Source: Thuidium tamariscinum
Taxonomy: Eukaryota > Streptophyta > Bryopsida > Hypnales > Thuidiaceae
Assembly: GCA_947034885.2 (NCBI GenBank)
Contig: OX344751.2
Span: 46,467,082-46,531,081, forward strand
Reading direction: 5' to 3'
DNA length: 64,000 bases
Position 1 is the first letter of the stretch. The number at the start of each line of letters is the position of its first letter. Positions 1 to 12,389 of this stretch are shown here, one piece after another. The notes beneath the pieces are model-generated. The model had not been told where the DNA came from. It did no database searches and saw only the letters and a program-made list of their open reading frames with translations. The position numbers and the translations under genes were made by a program.

Positions 1-470
1 CCATTTGAAGATGTTTATAACATATGTACCTGTAATATAAGTGTACTATAGCATGGAAAGAGTTTATAATATAGATACCTATAACGTAAACACCTATAAT
101 TGTAAAAGGTATTTATAATATAAACTCCAAGGTTCATAGGCTTATAGATTCTATTTTCACATGCTGGCACTTCCTATATCCATTACTTTAAATACAAACC
201 ATTCTACAATTTCATTCTGCCACATTTTCATTTGCTTAGTCTTACAAACTCTTATGATATTCCTACACATCATTGCATTGCAATCAAATTTTTTGGTATA
301 CATATAAATGCCCTTGACAACAATGCTAGTATGTAAGCTTGTCAACCTTGAGCATGTACATAAGTAGAGCAACCATTGAAGGTAGCTATGGATATCTATA
401 TCATAAGTATGTAGTCTCCTAAGTTCATGGGCTCACACTCTTAGAGTCACATAATAGCAATCTTCTTTCT
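1..470. repeat. AT-rich dispersed repeat, related to 9188-9420
   Basis: No coding signal is recognised. Blocks such as 'cttgagcatgtacataagta' near 349 recur in diverged form near 9216 ('ccttgagtatatacataagt'). Both are followed by similar 'accatagaaggt' and 'catgggct' segments. This looks like two decayed copies of one dispersed repeat. The missing 3' exon or exons of the DRC4 gene were sought here on the minus strand and not found. Confidence 0.4.
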
Positions 471-510
471 GAAACAACAAATTGACAAAGTTTGAAAAAA
501 TTAAAGTTAA

Positions 511-1432
511 CCCCTAAGTTCCCAAGGCATTTTCTGGCTCTGAAACCACTGAAAACTGCCATTTCTGCTGCAATCACTCAAGAAACCTAAAAAAACTTTT
601 TTCTTAGAATCGAACCGTAGGATCTTGTAATTCACTTGTCTCAAATCATTTGGTAAAAATTTCATGAAGTTTGACCGTACGGATTGGAAGATATTAGCAT
701 TTGAAGTTGAAAAAGAAAGTTTTTTTCAACTGCGGCCTGCAATTTCAGGTGACTTTGATGGCCATTTGTGGATTTTTTTTGCACTACACACCATAAGGTT
801 AAAATTTTTTATCTTGAACATTTGAGTTGAGAGTTGTGGAAAAAAATTTCAGAATGTCAAAACTTGATTTTCACATATAAAAAAATTGTTAAGTAGAAGT
901 AGGTCCAAAGTTGAACAAAATACTAATTTGTTAATAGCCTTTAGATGGAATTAGAAAATCATAATCCCAACGGTGGGATTGTTCTTGAAAACAAACTTAA
1001 CCTTTTCAAAAAAAAAAAATTGAAAAAAATTGAAAATTGCATTCAAAAATGAATTCTATAAGTTGTTTTTTGAAGAGGATGCTTAAATTGCCCAAAAAAC
1101 AAGATTGTCCATAACTTTTTCATTATTAGTCCAAATAGGATGAATCAAAGCTTCAAATGTAGACAAAAACATAATCTTTCAGAAAAAAAATTGAAAAAAA
1201 AAAATTCATTTTTTTGTGTTTTTTTTTTTCTGCCCGTCGAACTGCTTTTTTGACTTAAGATGGCAAAACTTCTGCTCCCGGGCACCGATTGAAAAAAAAA
1301 TTATATTTTTAGAAAGCTGATGTGATTTTCTATCTTCAAAAAAAGTTTCAAAAAATTATGTCAAAATTTCACGTCACACGAGCTTGCCCGAAATCCCAAG
1401 TGTCCCCCGAGGGGACTTTGGGCATTTAGGGG
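511..1432. mobile_element. piggyBac-type non-autonomous element (922 bp)
   Basis: The segment is bounded by TTAA at 507-510 and 1433-1436, the target site used by piggyBac elements. Its ends are inverted: CCCCTAAGTTCCCAAGGCA on the left and the complement of CCCCTAAATGCCCAAAG on the right. There is no coding capacity. Internal sequence (around 606-710 and 1090-1165) resembles parts of 8410-8960 (inverted), 28290-28400 and 38650-38760. It lies downstream of the last recognised DRC4 exon, probably in the next intron. Confidence 0.75.
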
Positions 1433-1801
1433 TTAAAAAGATTACTAATGTTTTAGTATTGTGAACTTGTATTCAACAAGACAATGCCAATGCAATGTCT
1501 TTGTTGTTGATTCCTTAATAGTGAAAAAATAATCAAATTTTTGAATATATAAAATTATGACCTTTTTTGCATTGGTTTACTTGAAATTTTGAAATAAGAA
1601 AATTACTCTACCAACTTTGGATATTTAAAAAAATTAATAATGGCATTGCTACATGTTTATTTTAATTTGTTCTTGTCACCGCTATATTTATTTTAATGCA
1701 TTGCATTGTCCCAAATATTCCAACAAGGATTGAAAATGCCCAATAGTTGTATAGTCTAAAGTTGAAATTGACAATATAAGGTTATAGTTAGTATATTCAA
1801 C

Positions 1802-4800
1802 CTTCTTTTCTAGCTTCTCCCCCAAAACTTGCACCTTCCTTTGAAGGAGCATACTCTTGAGTCCACATTTTTGTTGAACATCGTAGATACTGCTCTCAAA
1901 CTTTGCAAATACTTCATCTCTCTCTTCTTGTAGCTAATTAATTAAAAAAAAAATGATAAATTTGCAAGAAAAGAATGCTAAACTTCAAACTAGGCAATGA
2001 AGTCAATGCCAATGAAGCCAATTGATATGTTTAATATACTTAACATCAATACAATTATATATCCTAAATCCCTTTGTAAAATTGTAGTCTTGATACTTGT
2101 CAAGATCATAATGCATTGAATCATTATTGATTATTTGTAGGTTGCTAAACTAACTACTAAAGTTCTTTAAGCTCCTGCATGGAGCTTGTTGAAAGTTTGG
2201 TTAGATTAAAATGAAGTCAATTTTGTGTAAATGAAAGTGAAATCCTTACTAAAGATTAAAAGTTATAGGTCTTGAACTTCATGATTTAGGCCAATTCGGA
2301 CATATTAATAATAGATAGGGCAAGCACTCAATAATTAGACAAGCTATAAGTTTCTTTCATTAATTTTGAATGCTTATTACTTGCAATCTATTGTAATCAA
2401 ATTGAGTAATTTGTGGTTGAAATTGAAAAACCTCTTCTCCTTCTTTTCCAACTTGCACTCAATTCACTAAAAATGACAATTTCAGAGTCATTATTGCAAA
2501 TTCTTTTGTAAATTCATCATATTCTTTATTTCATTTTTGTACATATTTTATATAGTGGGTTTTTTTCGACATTCTTTTAGAACACAAGATGATTTGGGGT
2601 ATATTAGACACTTTCATTATCTTTGAAAATTAGCATGTAAGTTACTAACAAGTAACTACCTATGCAATGGCAAGAATTTCCAAAGTCAAATAGTGCATCT
2701 TTCTTTACAAAGTTGAGTCAAACTATGCTAAACTTGATGAATAGGGCCCAATGTTTCTTTTATTCCAACTTTAGAAGTTGGAATCTTACAATTTGTGTAG
2801 TCAAATAGATTGAAAATTTGAAATGTTTTTTACATATTTCTATAGTACTTACTCTAGTGACTAAGTCCAAGTTTGTATGGTTGAAAATTTGAAAAATATG
2901 TTTTTTAGTTTCAATCATGAATGTTTAACACAATAGACAATAGAAAGTGGATATTCTAAATATATTTTGTAAAAAATAAATAAAAACTTTAGGAGAAGAT
3001 ACATTTTTTAGACATGGGTTAATTTGATGGCCAAACTTTGGCTCTTGTGATTAGTTAAATAACATAAATTTGTAGAATTACGTCTTCAAGTGTGCTACAC
3101 TATACTATTAATTCTATAAAAAATATATGCTAATGGATTGCATATTGTCTACTTTTTCATTTCAATGCAAGTTACTATTTATAATCCAAAATTACAAGAA
3201 AAGTCATTTACTATAGAAGAGAATTATGTTGTATGTATTTATTTAGATAAAATTTTGTTGCAACATCTTGACCCAAAAGAAAGTCTTAGAAACCCACCAA
3301 ATTGAATTATGTGGTAGTATAATATCAATTCTTTACCTGTTCACATCGTTTTTGAAGGACCTGGAAATCCCACTCTAATTGTTTGAGTTGTTTTGTCTTT
3401 TCTTTTAGTCCTGAGCTTGCTTGGGCAAGTAAATTTTTGTCCTACACACAAATCTTTGAAAAGTAAATAAGGAAGAAATGTGAAGTAGCTCACTTGTCAA
3501 AATTGAAATGAAGATAAAATTATGTATCATGAATTAAATGAACAACCAAGTGCAAATGAATCAATTCAAGATTTATCATTTCTTGGTTGTGCTAACAAAA
3601 GATGATGACTTTATCATAGTTGGTGAGATCCTTTCGCAATCCATCAACTTCCTTGAGAGCTTTTGCCAATGGTTCAATGAGCCTCTTGTTTTCTTGGGCA
3701 ATCTCATATGTGAGCTTTTCATTTGTAGCCTCCTTCTTCTTCATGTCTGTCACATCTTCCTACAATACTCATACTAATTGAACTAAGCTAAGTAGCTCAG
3801 AGTCAAATTGAATTGATAGTTTAATGAGTCATCAAATGAATGGAGCAAGAATAAATAAGCAAAAGATAAAAATAAAAGACAAGAAGAAGAATGATATGAT
3901 ATTGAGAAGAGGGTCTTAGATTGCATTGAACATTCTACCTTCAAAGTTTTGATCAAATCAAGATTGTTGTGAGTAATATCGTTATAGTAGCATTTGATTT
4001 CAGTGAATGCTTTTTCATGTTTCTTCATCAATTCACTAACATGCACATTCTTTCGTTCTTCAATTTCTTGAATTTCTACTTTCCGACGTAGGTCCATTTC
4101 TTCTCTCAAAGTCTTAATCTATAGATTGAAAAAGCCATTAGTCAAAGAATTAGATTAGTTATTGTCTTGACATAGTCAACTGCTTTAGAACTTAATCGAT
4201 GTTATATGAAGAAAATTTATCAAATGTTGATGAATGGTAGATGAAAAATGTGTTTCTATTAGAAGCAAGGATTTACTTTTCGATCAGACTTTTGTTGAAG
4301 TTCTTTAGCATTTTGATCAAACTCTTGGCGCATCTTTGTGGCTTCTTTTGCATGCTCCTAAAGCATGATTTTTTTGTAAGCAAGGTTTATACACAAGTTG
4401 AGTAGAAAAATAATTATTTTATATCATTGTTAGTAAAAGTATTTTGTGTGATATAATACTATGCATTACTAATAAAAAAGTTTACTAAAATCAAGCTTAA
4501 GTTTCCAAAGCATCACTAAAAATGCCAATTAAAGAAGTCTAAATGAAGCCAATTGAATCAACAAAACATGTTGATTTGGACATAGTTTTCTACAATCAAA
4601 TAGAATTATAGGCTTATAAAATAAGCAAAAGATAAAACAAATAACATAAGTGAATCAATCCATTAGATTATCTTATACTAGTTTAAAAGCGCGAATAATG
4701 TCTTCATAGGACAATTCCATCTCTTTCACTCGATCTTTAAGAGCTCGTTTATCATTCCTGCAATTTGTGCCCAGAACTTAACTGCTTCAGAACAACAAAA

Positions 4801-6339
4801 AAACAAACCATAGATTAGCTTTTCTTTCAAAATCTTCAATCTAATCTGTCACACGCTACACCACACAATTGGTATACATGCATGTCTAGCATATGAGAAA
4901 AATGCAAGATAAAATTATAGTCAACAATTAAGTGCTATCAATCCAAAGAACCTCTAGAGTAATCAATTCAAGTTTACTACAATTTTCAGAATTTAAATAT
5001 AAAAATTTAAAGAAAAATAAATACAGTAGTAAGTGATATGAATGAGTAACTAAGTTAAGTAAATAAAAAGGCTTTTGGTTGAGTAGCCACTTACACAAGT
5101 TCTCCTTCACGCTTGCTAAATTGTTCTCGTTGTAATTTCAAAGCTTGTTCATTGTCAGCTTTTATAGTAGCAATCATATTTTGTTGTTCATACAACAAAT
5201 GTTTCATCTTTTGATTGTACACCTGATGATAATTTCACCACAAAGGAACAAGAATTTGGTTCAAGAATGAATTGATCTTTACTACAATATTCATGTTCCA
5301 ATTTCATTTCAAACAAAACAAAACAAAAAATTCAATTCAATCATGCATCTAAGTTATTCAACTAATGCATAGGTATTTCTACCTTACAAGTTGTGATTCA
5401 AACAAAGCATTTGAGTTCTTAGTGAATTCCCCAAGCTGACATTCATTCAATAAGGAGCAACAAATTAAACCTTGAGTTCAAGCTGATGAGCTTCTTCAAG
5501 TTCTTCCATAGCTTGGTCTTTGATACAAAATTCAGCTCGTAGCTTATCATACTCTTCTTTTTTTACTTCCCAAAAGGATGAGATCTTATCCTAATTCAAT
5601 GTTGAAGATTCATGTTCATTAGTGGAATTTTGTTGTGAATTTTTTTCCACACATGTCAAATCTAATCTATTTTGACAATGCAAGTTATTGAGAATATTTA
5701 TAGATTTAGATGCATTATAACTTACATGAGGTGACCATTATTTTTTGAATATCTCAAGACTTTATTTGGAACCTCTCTATTAGTTTAGTGCAATGCAAGA
5801 CTAAAAAAGAATGATTTATACTACTATTGTTTTCAACTTGATTGTTCTTACTAAATTACTTCATCAACAATATCAATCACAATTTCATATTTTTGGAGTT
5901 GCTACATTGGAAGTACTTATACCCCCCCAAATTCACTACACTCAATCTTGCAACCTCAATTTTCATATTAACAAATTATTGCAAACAAGTTATTTATGCC
6001 TCTCTATCAATTCTGTTGAAAACATGGTTACTTAAAATTCATTGTGTAATGATTGATTGACAATATGATTCTAATAAGCAATCAAAATAATAAAAATCTA
6101 TTGTAAATGACCAAAGTTTGAAGCTAGTTGCTTTAACAATTAAAGGGATGCTGAATGAAGAGAATGAAACTGCCTACTCGTTCAAGCATCATAAGATTGC
6201 GCTCTTGTGTTTCTTTATCTTTAGCAGCATTGAGTGTTGCAATATGTGCCAACAATTCTTCAGGTGTGGGACCTAAGGGTTCTACATCCTTCTTCTTTCC
6301 TTTTCCTTTCCCCTTTTTGCCTCCCTTCTTTGGTCCCAT
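1802..6339 (-). CDS. DRC4: Dynein regulatory complex subunit 4 (DRC4/GAS8), 3'-partial, nine exons
   Basis: Coiled-coil subunit of the nexin-dynein regulatory complex on axonemal doublet microtubules, needed for motile cilia and sperm flagella (family knowledge: human GAS8, Chlamydomonas PF2). Exons on the minus strand: 6339-6178, 5590-5471, 5222-5095, 4757-4679, 4357-4277, 4118-3939, 3759-3610, 3441-3337, 1933-1802. All introns are GT-AG and the phases join into 379 codons. Visible hallmarks are a Lys/Gly-rich N-terminus (residues 3-17), DKISSFWEV early in exon 2, MKHLLYEQQ in exon 3, EEMDLRRKVEIQEIEERKN and YYNDITHNN in exon 6, and QEERDEVFAKF in exon 9. Animal GAS8 has about 478 residues, so roughly the last 90-100 are missing. 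No matching exon was found between 1 and 1790, so the gene probably runs off the left edge. The exon 7 donor is GTCATC, weaker than the others but supported by the join. Expression would be expected in sperm-forming cells. No lesion is seen. Confidence 0.92.
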
Positions 6340-8409
6340 GATGTATCTTTTTTCCCCTACAACTTACTTCTTTGAATTGTCTTTTTCATTAAGATTTCCA
6401 ATTTTGCCTCATACAATCAAAGCATATCTTATTGAGGACTTATTTTGCAATACTTGATTAAAACCCCTTTAATTCTATAATTATTGCATCTTCCACAATC
6501 CACATATAGATAAGCCAAAAATACATATCATAGACTATAGTTGGTTAAATTATTGACCTATGCAATACAACAAAATCAAATGCCTTTCAAACTATGAAAA
6601 CTTGCCAAATAATTTTCACACTCTATTTTAAATAAAAGACCATAAATCTTAAATCAAAATCCCTTTCATTTTTGAAATTTTATCATCTATAAAGAGATAG
6701 TTCAAGAGACTATTCAATGAATGAACACAAAAGTCAACAATTGGTATTATTAACTAATGAAACTTTGTCAATCCAAATGATGTTGTAAAAATCAATAAGA
6801 AACTTGAAAACTAGCTAGCCCATGAAGCAATGTGTATGGGAAGAATCTATTTTCAACAAGTTTATAGATGCTCTAAATCAATTTCAAAATTGATGAACAA
6901 GCCTAACTAAGATTGATTCTTGACCATGTAGATGCCTCCTTGCATGCACCTTAAGGATAAATGCAACTTCTATGTTTCTCTATTGTTGCCTTGCATGCAA
7001 CTTAAAAAACAAATTATGTGATCATTTTCTAGGTTTATTAATCTATTTGTTCAACATTTCATGCCAAAAAAAAGTTCAAAAATTGCCATGCCCTAAAACA
7101 ATTGTGTCTTTGTTTAATTCATTAGTAGTAGCTTTAACCATATCATCTATAAACCATATACAAAATTAGCATTCATCCATGATTTGAATGAATGGATATT
7201 AGATTTTGAGGGTGCACTTTTATTATTTGTATTTTATATTATGAACAACGCTTGAGACATCCTTTTGATTTCTTCAAAAAGATTGATATAGGAAAAAGTA
7301 TTATGAAAGAAAATTTGAAGGTTGTAAGGAGTTTCTTCAATACAAGAGTACATGTCACATCTTAAACTTACAAAATGAAATAGCAAGTTTTCATGTATTT
7401 TTTGTATATAAAGAGTTTGTCTAATCTTTATAAAAAATGCAAAAACCATACAAATTAATCACCTTGTGCATGTAGCAATAATTAAACAATATTTTTTCAA
7501 GAGCAAATTGAAGTTAGTTTTGCGAATATGATTGTATTCAAAAAATAAACTTCAATTTCAAATTGAAGAAAATTAAATGTTGTCACTCATTTTTATATGA
7601 CTAATTTTTATAATTTTAATTTTGGCATCTTTGATCTAAATGTAGTGTACAAGAGATAAAAGTGATGTTTAGGAGTCATTTTTGTTTCATTTTTATCTAC
7701 ATTTGGACCTTAAAGAATCACTGTACTCTAGAGAACCATTAGAAGTTCTTAAGAGCAAGAAATGAGGATTTAAGGAGTTTTTTAGGCACATATTGAAAAA
7801 TAAATTACAACAAATTTCAAACATTGAAAATTAACAATGATTTCAAAAAAATTAGATAACAAAAACCTAAAGTTTTAAAATGTAAAGAGATTTGGACTTT
7901 CATCACAAGAAAGTGCACAAGTTATACAAAACAATATTTGAAGTGCTTGTAAATGGTGTTTGCCAATGTGGCTACATTATGGGCCTTTAAAGACACAAGC
8001 ATTGATAAATTTGTAAAGACAATGAAATGGTGAAGAATGGAGATTTTTTTTGTAGAACCAATCTTTGAAGTTTAGAGTGAGAAAGAAGTATCCTTTCCAT
8101 TTTTCTAAATTAAATAATACTCAACAACTCTATGTAACTAAGACTCTATCAAGCATAACATCCATCTAAACCCCTAAAATCCCATTAAGTCCTCCACGAA
8201 TGGAATATATTTTTGATAGCTCACTTGGTCTCAATCTTCATTACCATTTTTTGAAACTTCTTTTGTAGATAAGAAAATACTTCAACATTTTGATAATAAA
8301 ATATATGATTCAATTGGTGCTTAAGATGAAAAGTTATCCCACCTTCTTTCCAAAATAGAGGTTAGTAGGTAGTATGAAAGAAGCTTTAAAAAGTCAAAAT
8401 AATATATTC
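6340..8409. other. AT-rich intergenic, DRC4 upstream region
   Basis: This holds the 5' flank of DRC4, whose start codon is at 6339-6337. I recognise no coding exon or RNA gene. Short open frames at 6155-6457, 6972-7169 and 7234-7449 are low-complexity or antisense to DRC4 exon 1 and look non-coding. Confidence 0.5.
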
Positions 8410-8960
8410 AATTTTTTTCCTTCAAACACTATATTTCATCTACATGTGAAGCTTCAACTCATTCTATTTGGACTAATGATGTATAAGTTATAGACAATCT
8501 TGTTTTTAGAGCAATCTTAGCACCTTTTTGAAAATATGAGCTATTAGAATCATTTTTTAATTCAATTTTCACAAATTATTTAAGAAGGTTATATTTGTGT
8601 TATTAAAAAATCAAATGTACAAATTATTGAGTTTCAATTCCAACATATAGCTATTAACATTTTTTTTAAAATCGTCAACTTTCAGTTCAATTCTTCAACA
8701 ATTTAAAAAAATTTACAATCTACAATACAAAAATATTCCTTAAATGGTGGTCAAAGTCATCTAAAATTGTAGATCAACATTCAAAAAATTTATTCTTCAA
8801 CTTTGAATGCTAATATATTTTAATTTGTACAATCAAACTTCATTAATTTTCACTACATGGTTTGAGACAACTAATGTATAAGGTCCTATGGTTAAATTAA
8901 TTTTTTTGGCCTATTTGGCTATTTCATTAGATGAGTATAGCAAAAGTGGCAATTTTGAAT
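8410..8960 (-). repeat. Degenerate inverted copy of the 511-1432 element family
   Basis: Read on the minus strand, 8410-8530 carries 'aacaagattgtctataactt' followed by 'attagtccaaatagaatgag'. These match the interior of the 511-1432 element near 1100-1145 with a few substitutions. The block 8780-8900, inverted, resembles 640-700. No intact TTAA-bounded ends were found, so this is an old truncated copy. Confidence 0.5.
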
Positions 8961-10462
8961 GTTTTTTGATAGAAAAATTTGCCTTAGGATTCTAAGGACT
9001 AATCAAATTTTGTAAAACTTATGAATGAATCCATTTTTAATGATTTTAGTATTTTGTATACCCTCCATTTAAAAAACAAACAAACAATTTATTCATTTAT
9101 AAAATAAACAACTTTTTCAATTTAAAATCCCATGCATCCTAAAAAATTGCCTACTTTCCATCCTAAAATACTACTCAATAGCACTAATTTGTGAACAAGA
9201 AAATGTGAGCATGTGAGCCTTGAGTATATACATAAGTAGAAATCCTACAACCATAGAAGGTGCTTATAACATAAAGATTTATAATATAGGTATCTACAAC
9301 ATGAATGCACTATAATTATAGAAGGGTTTTTTATTATGGATACTTACACCATAGGTGTATAGCCCTTAAGGCTCATGGGCTTCCATGCTTAAGGCTTACA
9401 CTATAGAAACCTTCCAAAACTACTTAATTCCTCCAGTTCATAAACTATATTATGCCAAAATTCCCCTCAAATTGACATTATTAGTTATTTAGGCAAGCTA
9501 TATTTGAGAATAATTCCTTTTTCTACTTATTCAACTATACATCATTGAAGTTTACTATTTTACCTATATAGTGTAAAAAATTTAGCATCTTTGACTACAT
9601 AGATGTAAAGTTTATATCAAAAATTAGGTAAAAACACTTTTTAAGCATGTCCTTTAAGATTAGCTAACTTTGACCAAACCCATATTGAATTTTTTTTCTA
9701 TGAAAAATAAAAATTCATCATATAGTGTAGTTAATGAAGATAATTACTTAGATGCTAAGTTTCAAAGAAATTGAAAGGATGAAGCTTAATATGCCAAACT
9801 TCTTTAAAAGGTTTATATGTCCAAAGTGCAACTAATACACTACATTTTAATATATATTTTTTGTTTTTTTAGACCAACAACTATATAGCCTTTATTTCAA
9901 GAAGGTGCTTCAAGAAGGTGCTGAGTTTCTTTGTAGCTTCATTTTTGGGGCTTGAATGAAGAAGGCTAATTTTGAATATGCAATTTTGAGTATGTAATTT
10001 TTGTACGTACTAACTCTATATGGCAAATGAAATGAATTTTTTGAAAAACTATGGCAATGATATGTAGGGCTATGATTAAAGTCTAACATTTTTAGACACA
10101 TTTCTCCTTTTTCTTCTAGAGGCTTGAAGCTACCAATTTATTTTAGGTAATTAGGCATTAAATTGACTAAAAAAACACCACTAAACTTTGACTAATGAAT
10201 TCTTGTCTTATGCTTGCACCAAATCAAAATTTGCACAATGAAAGCAAAGATCCTAGTCTCTTCTTTACATAGAATACTTTTGAAAAAATTAAGATTACCA
10301 TTTGTAAAGGGCTAGATTGTTTTTACTATAAATAACATGCCATTAAGTTCCTTTTACTTGGAATAGGCAACTCTACCTTAGATTTTGAAAGACCTAGCTT
10401 AGAGATTGAAGATTTTGATAGTATTTGAGCATATAGTCCCTAATTTTGGCTAGCTAAGTTCC
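8961..10462. other. AT-rich intergenic with repeat remnants
   Basis: 9188-9420 shares blocks with 1-470. Nothing else is recognised. The 63-codon frame at 9910-10101 has no features of a real protein. Confidence 0.4.
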
Positions 10463-11905
10463 CAGGGTTGCTATTTTGTGAGCCTGTGAGCGTGAGCTTG
10501 TGAGCTTGTGAGCCTACGAGCCTACACAATTTTTTGAAGACTCCATCTAAAACTTTTGGCCAAATTTGATTAACTTTGGTAAATTTTAGTGCCTATTACC
10601 GCAGAACTATTATTGTGGACCTATTACCGTGGTCCCTTGAATAACTTTGTTTTACCATTTATTGTACTTTGCTAGATTTTATGAAGAAAAAAAATTAGTA
10701 ACTAATTATAATTTTTTTGAAATCAAATGAGCTTATTTCACAAATTTAGATTTCTGTGAACACTCTCCTTAGTCTTGCATCTTAGTACCCCTTGGCACCT
10801 AGGGGAGTCCCGCAGTTCCAATTAAAAAAAAATTCTTTCTTCATCCCGCAATTGTGGGACTCCCCTCGGTGCCGAGGGGAGTCCGTCGGAAGGAAACCCC
10901 CCCCCCCTTTTTTTTGCAATAATAATTTTATCGGAGCCGTGGGACCCCTCTCGGCGCCGAGGGGTACTAAGAAGAAAGACCAAGGAGAGTGTTCACAAAA
11001 ATCTAGCAAAGTCTGACAAGTATTGTTTCAAGATGATAAATAAACAACCATTGGGTCAAGAAAGAAGAAATGAATCCCTTCATTGGATGAACAAGAGGAT
11101 AATGAGTCCACTAATCAATAATCTTGTGTAACAAAGTTCATTCTTTACAAAAGTAATCCCTATCAATCAAATATATATTTTTAAATCTTAACAAATTCCA
11201 TTATTGATACATTAAGACAAAACTGTAGGTGCCTACATTGGCCTTTGAGAAGACCTATGCTACTATAAGATACTCATGAACAAAATGAAATTTGGTGCAA
11301 CTAAGTTCTTTCCATATATAATGAAATCATACAAACAAATTTTTTTCTAAAATTTAAACAAGTTCATTGACTTAAAAATGAAGAGGGAATAATTGATGCC
11401 TTCCTATTAGCCTTGAGAAGACTTATAATGCTACAAGATATGATCAACCAAAATAAAATTTAGTGTAGCAAAGATTTTTATCAACAAATTTTCTTTCTAA
11501 AATCTAAACAACTGTAATAATAATACATCAATAAAAATCATTAGTACCTTTTCCTAGGCCTCAAAAAGATCTACATTATTATAGAATAATGATCAACCAA
11601 TATTCTATATTAACTTAATTCCACCTTTATTCATCTTTCATATCAATTGAGTTCCTATCAATTGAGTTCACAGTAATAGGTCTACAAAATAGATACTATC
11701 AATTGAGTTCCTATGTCCACGGTAATAGGTCTACAAAAATAGATACTAAAATTTATTAGAAATAAAAAAATTTGATTCAAATTTTAAGATGGAATCAATT
11801 TTAATGAATAAAATTAAGTTTTTTAATGCTTCTTCAAATTTTTAAGCTTTGTGCTCATAAAATCCCTGCTCTACGCTCACAAGCTCACAGAACAGCACCG
11901 ATGGC
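10463..11905. mobile_element. hAT-like non-autonomous element (1.44 kb)
   Basis: An 8-bp direct repeat TAAGTTCC flanks the segment (10455-10462 and 11906-11913), the target-duplication length typical of hAT transposons. The left end begins CAGGGTTGCTATTTTGTGAG. The right end, complemented, reads GCCATCGGTGCTGTTCTGTG, and both continue into GTGAGCnTGTGAGCGT. The GTGAGC motif is repeated several times just inside both ends, as is common for hAT subterminal binding sites. There is no transposase inside. A second foldback (10747-11005) is nested within it. Confidence 0.75.
10747..11005. repeat. Nested GC-rich foldback element
   Basis: The left arm (from 10747) and right arm (to 11005) are inverted copies over about 70 bp. 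Both read, in their own orientation, GTGAACACTCTCCTT followed by CTTAGTACCCCT and a GGGGAGTCCC-like block. The middle contains a tight palindrome CTCCCCTCGGTGCCGAGGGG and a run of C then T near 10896-10915. The structure explains why open frames appear on both strands here. It looks like a small terminal-inverted-repeat transposon inserted in the hAT-like element. Confidence 0.7.
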
Positions 11906-11913
11906 TAAGTTCC

Positions 11914-12381
11914 TAGCTAGAACCTTCATCAACTAGGAAGCCCAACTAGCATGATGTAGCAAGAAGAGTGGATATAATCCCAACTTTGCCTTCCATTGTT
12001 GCCATATGACAATGTCCAATGGTTCCTATCCCACTTATCTTGTTCATGACTATTCCTGTCCTTGTAGATCCCTCCTTCATAGCAACTACATGCCTACTTA
12101 GGACTCAAAATAATCTATTGTAAAAAAATCATACTTTAGAAATTCCAAAAAATATTATATGACTTCAATCTAAAAATAATGATGTGAAATAAAAAATGGA
12201 AGTGCATAGTTTGGACATTTTTATCTCTAGCCTAGAAATAAAGTAGGTACAACTAAGTTTATTGATCTATAAATTCCTATATGTGGTTGTCTAGATATCA
12301 TTCAATTGGTTTTCTAACCAATATACAAATCTTTAATGTTGATTGGTTTTTGTATCATATATCTAGCTTTATTGTTGTTGA
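11914..12381. other. Intergenic, nothing recognised
   Basis: AT-rich sequence between two hAT-like elements. No exon, RNA gene or repeat was recognised on either strand. Confidence 0.4.
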
Positions 12382-12389
12382 AATAGGGA

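Noticed and set aside
1421-1436. TTTAGGG words resembling plant telomere repeats (also near 35677 and 44041)
   Set aside because: Each occurs once, as part of the CTAAA/TTTAG terminus of a TTAA-bounded element. There is no tandem array.
6155-6457. 100-codon plus-strand frame with PFPFPF-type sequence
   Set aside because: Antisense to the Lys/Gly-rich N-terminus of DRC4 exon 1.
10782-11016. Open frames of about 75 codons on both strands
   Set aside because: They are mirror images produced by the foldback at 10747-11005 and contain homopolymer-encoded runs.
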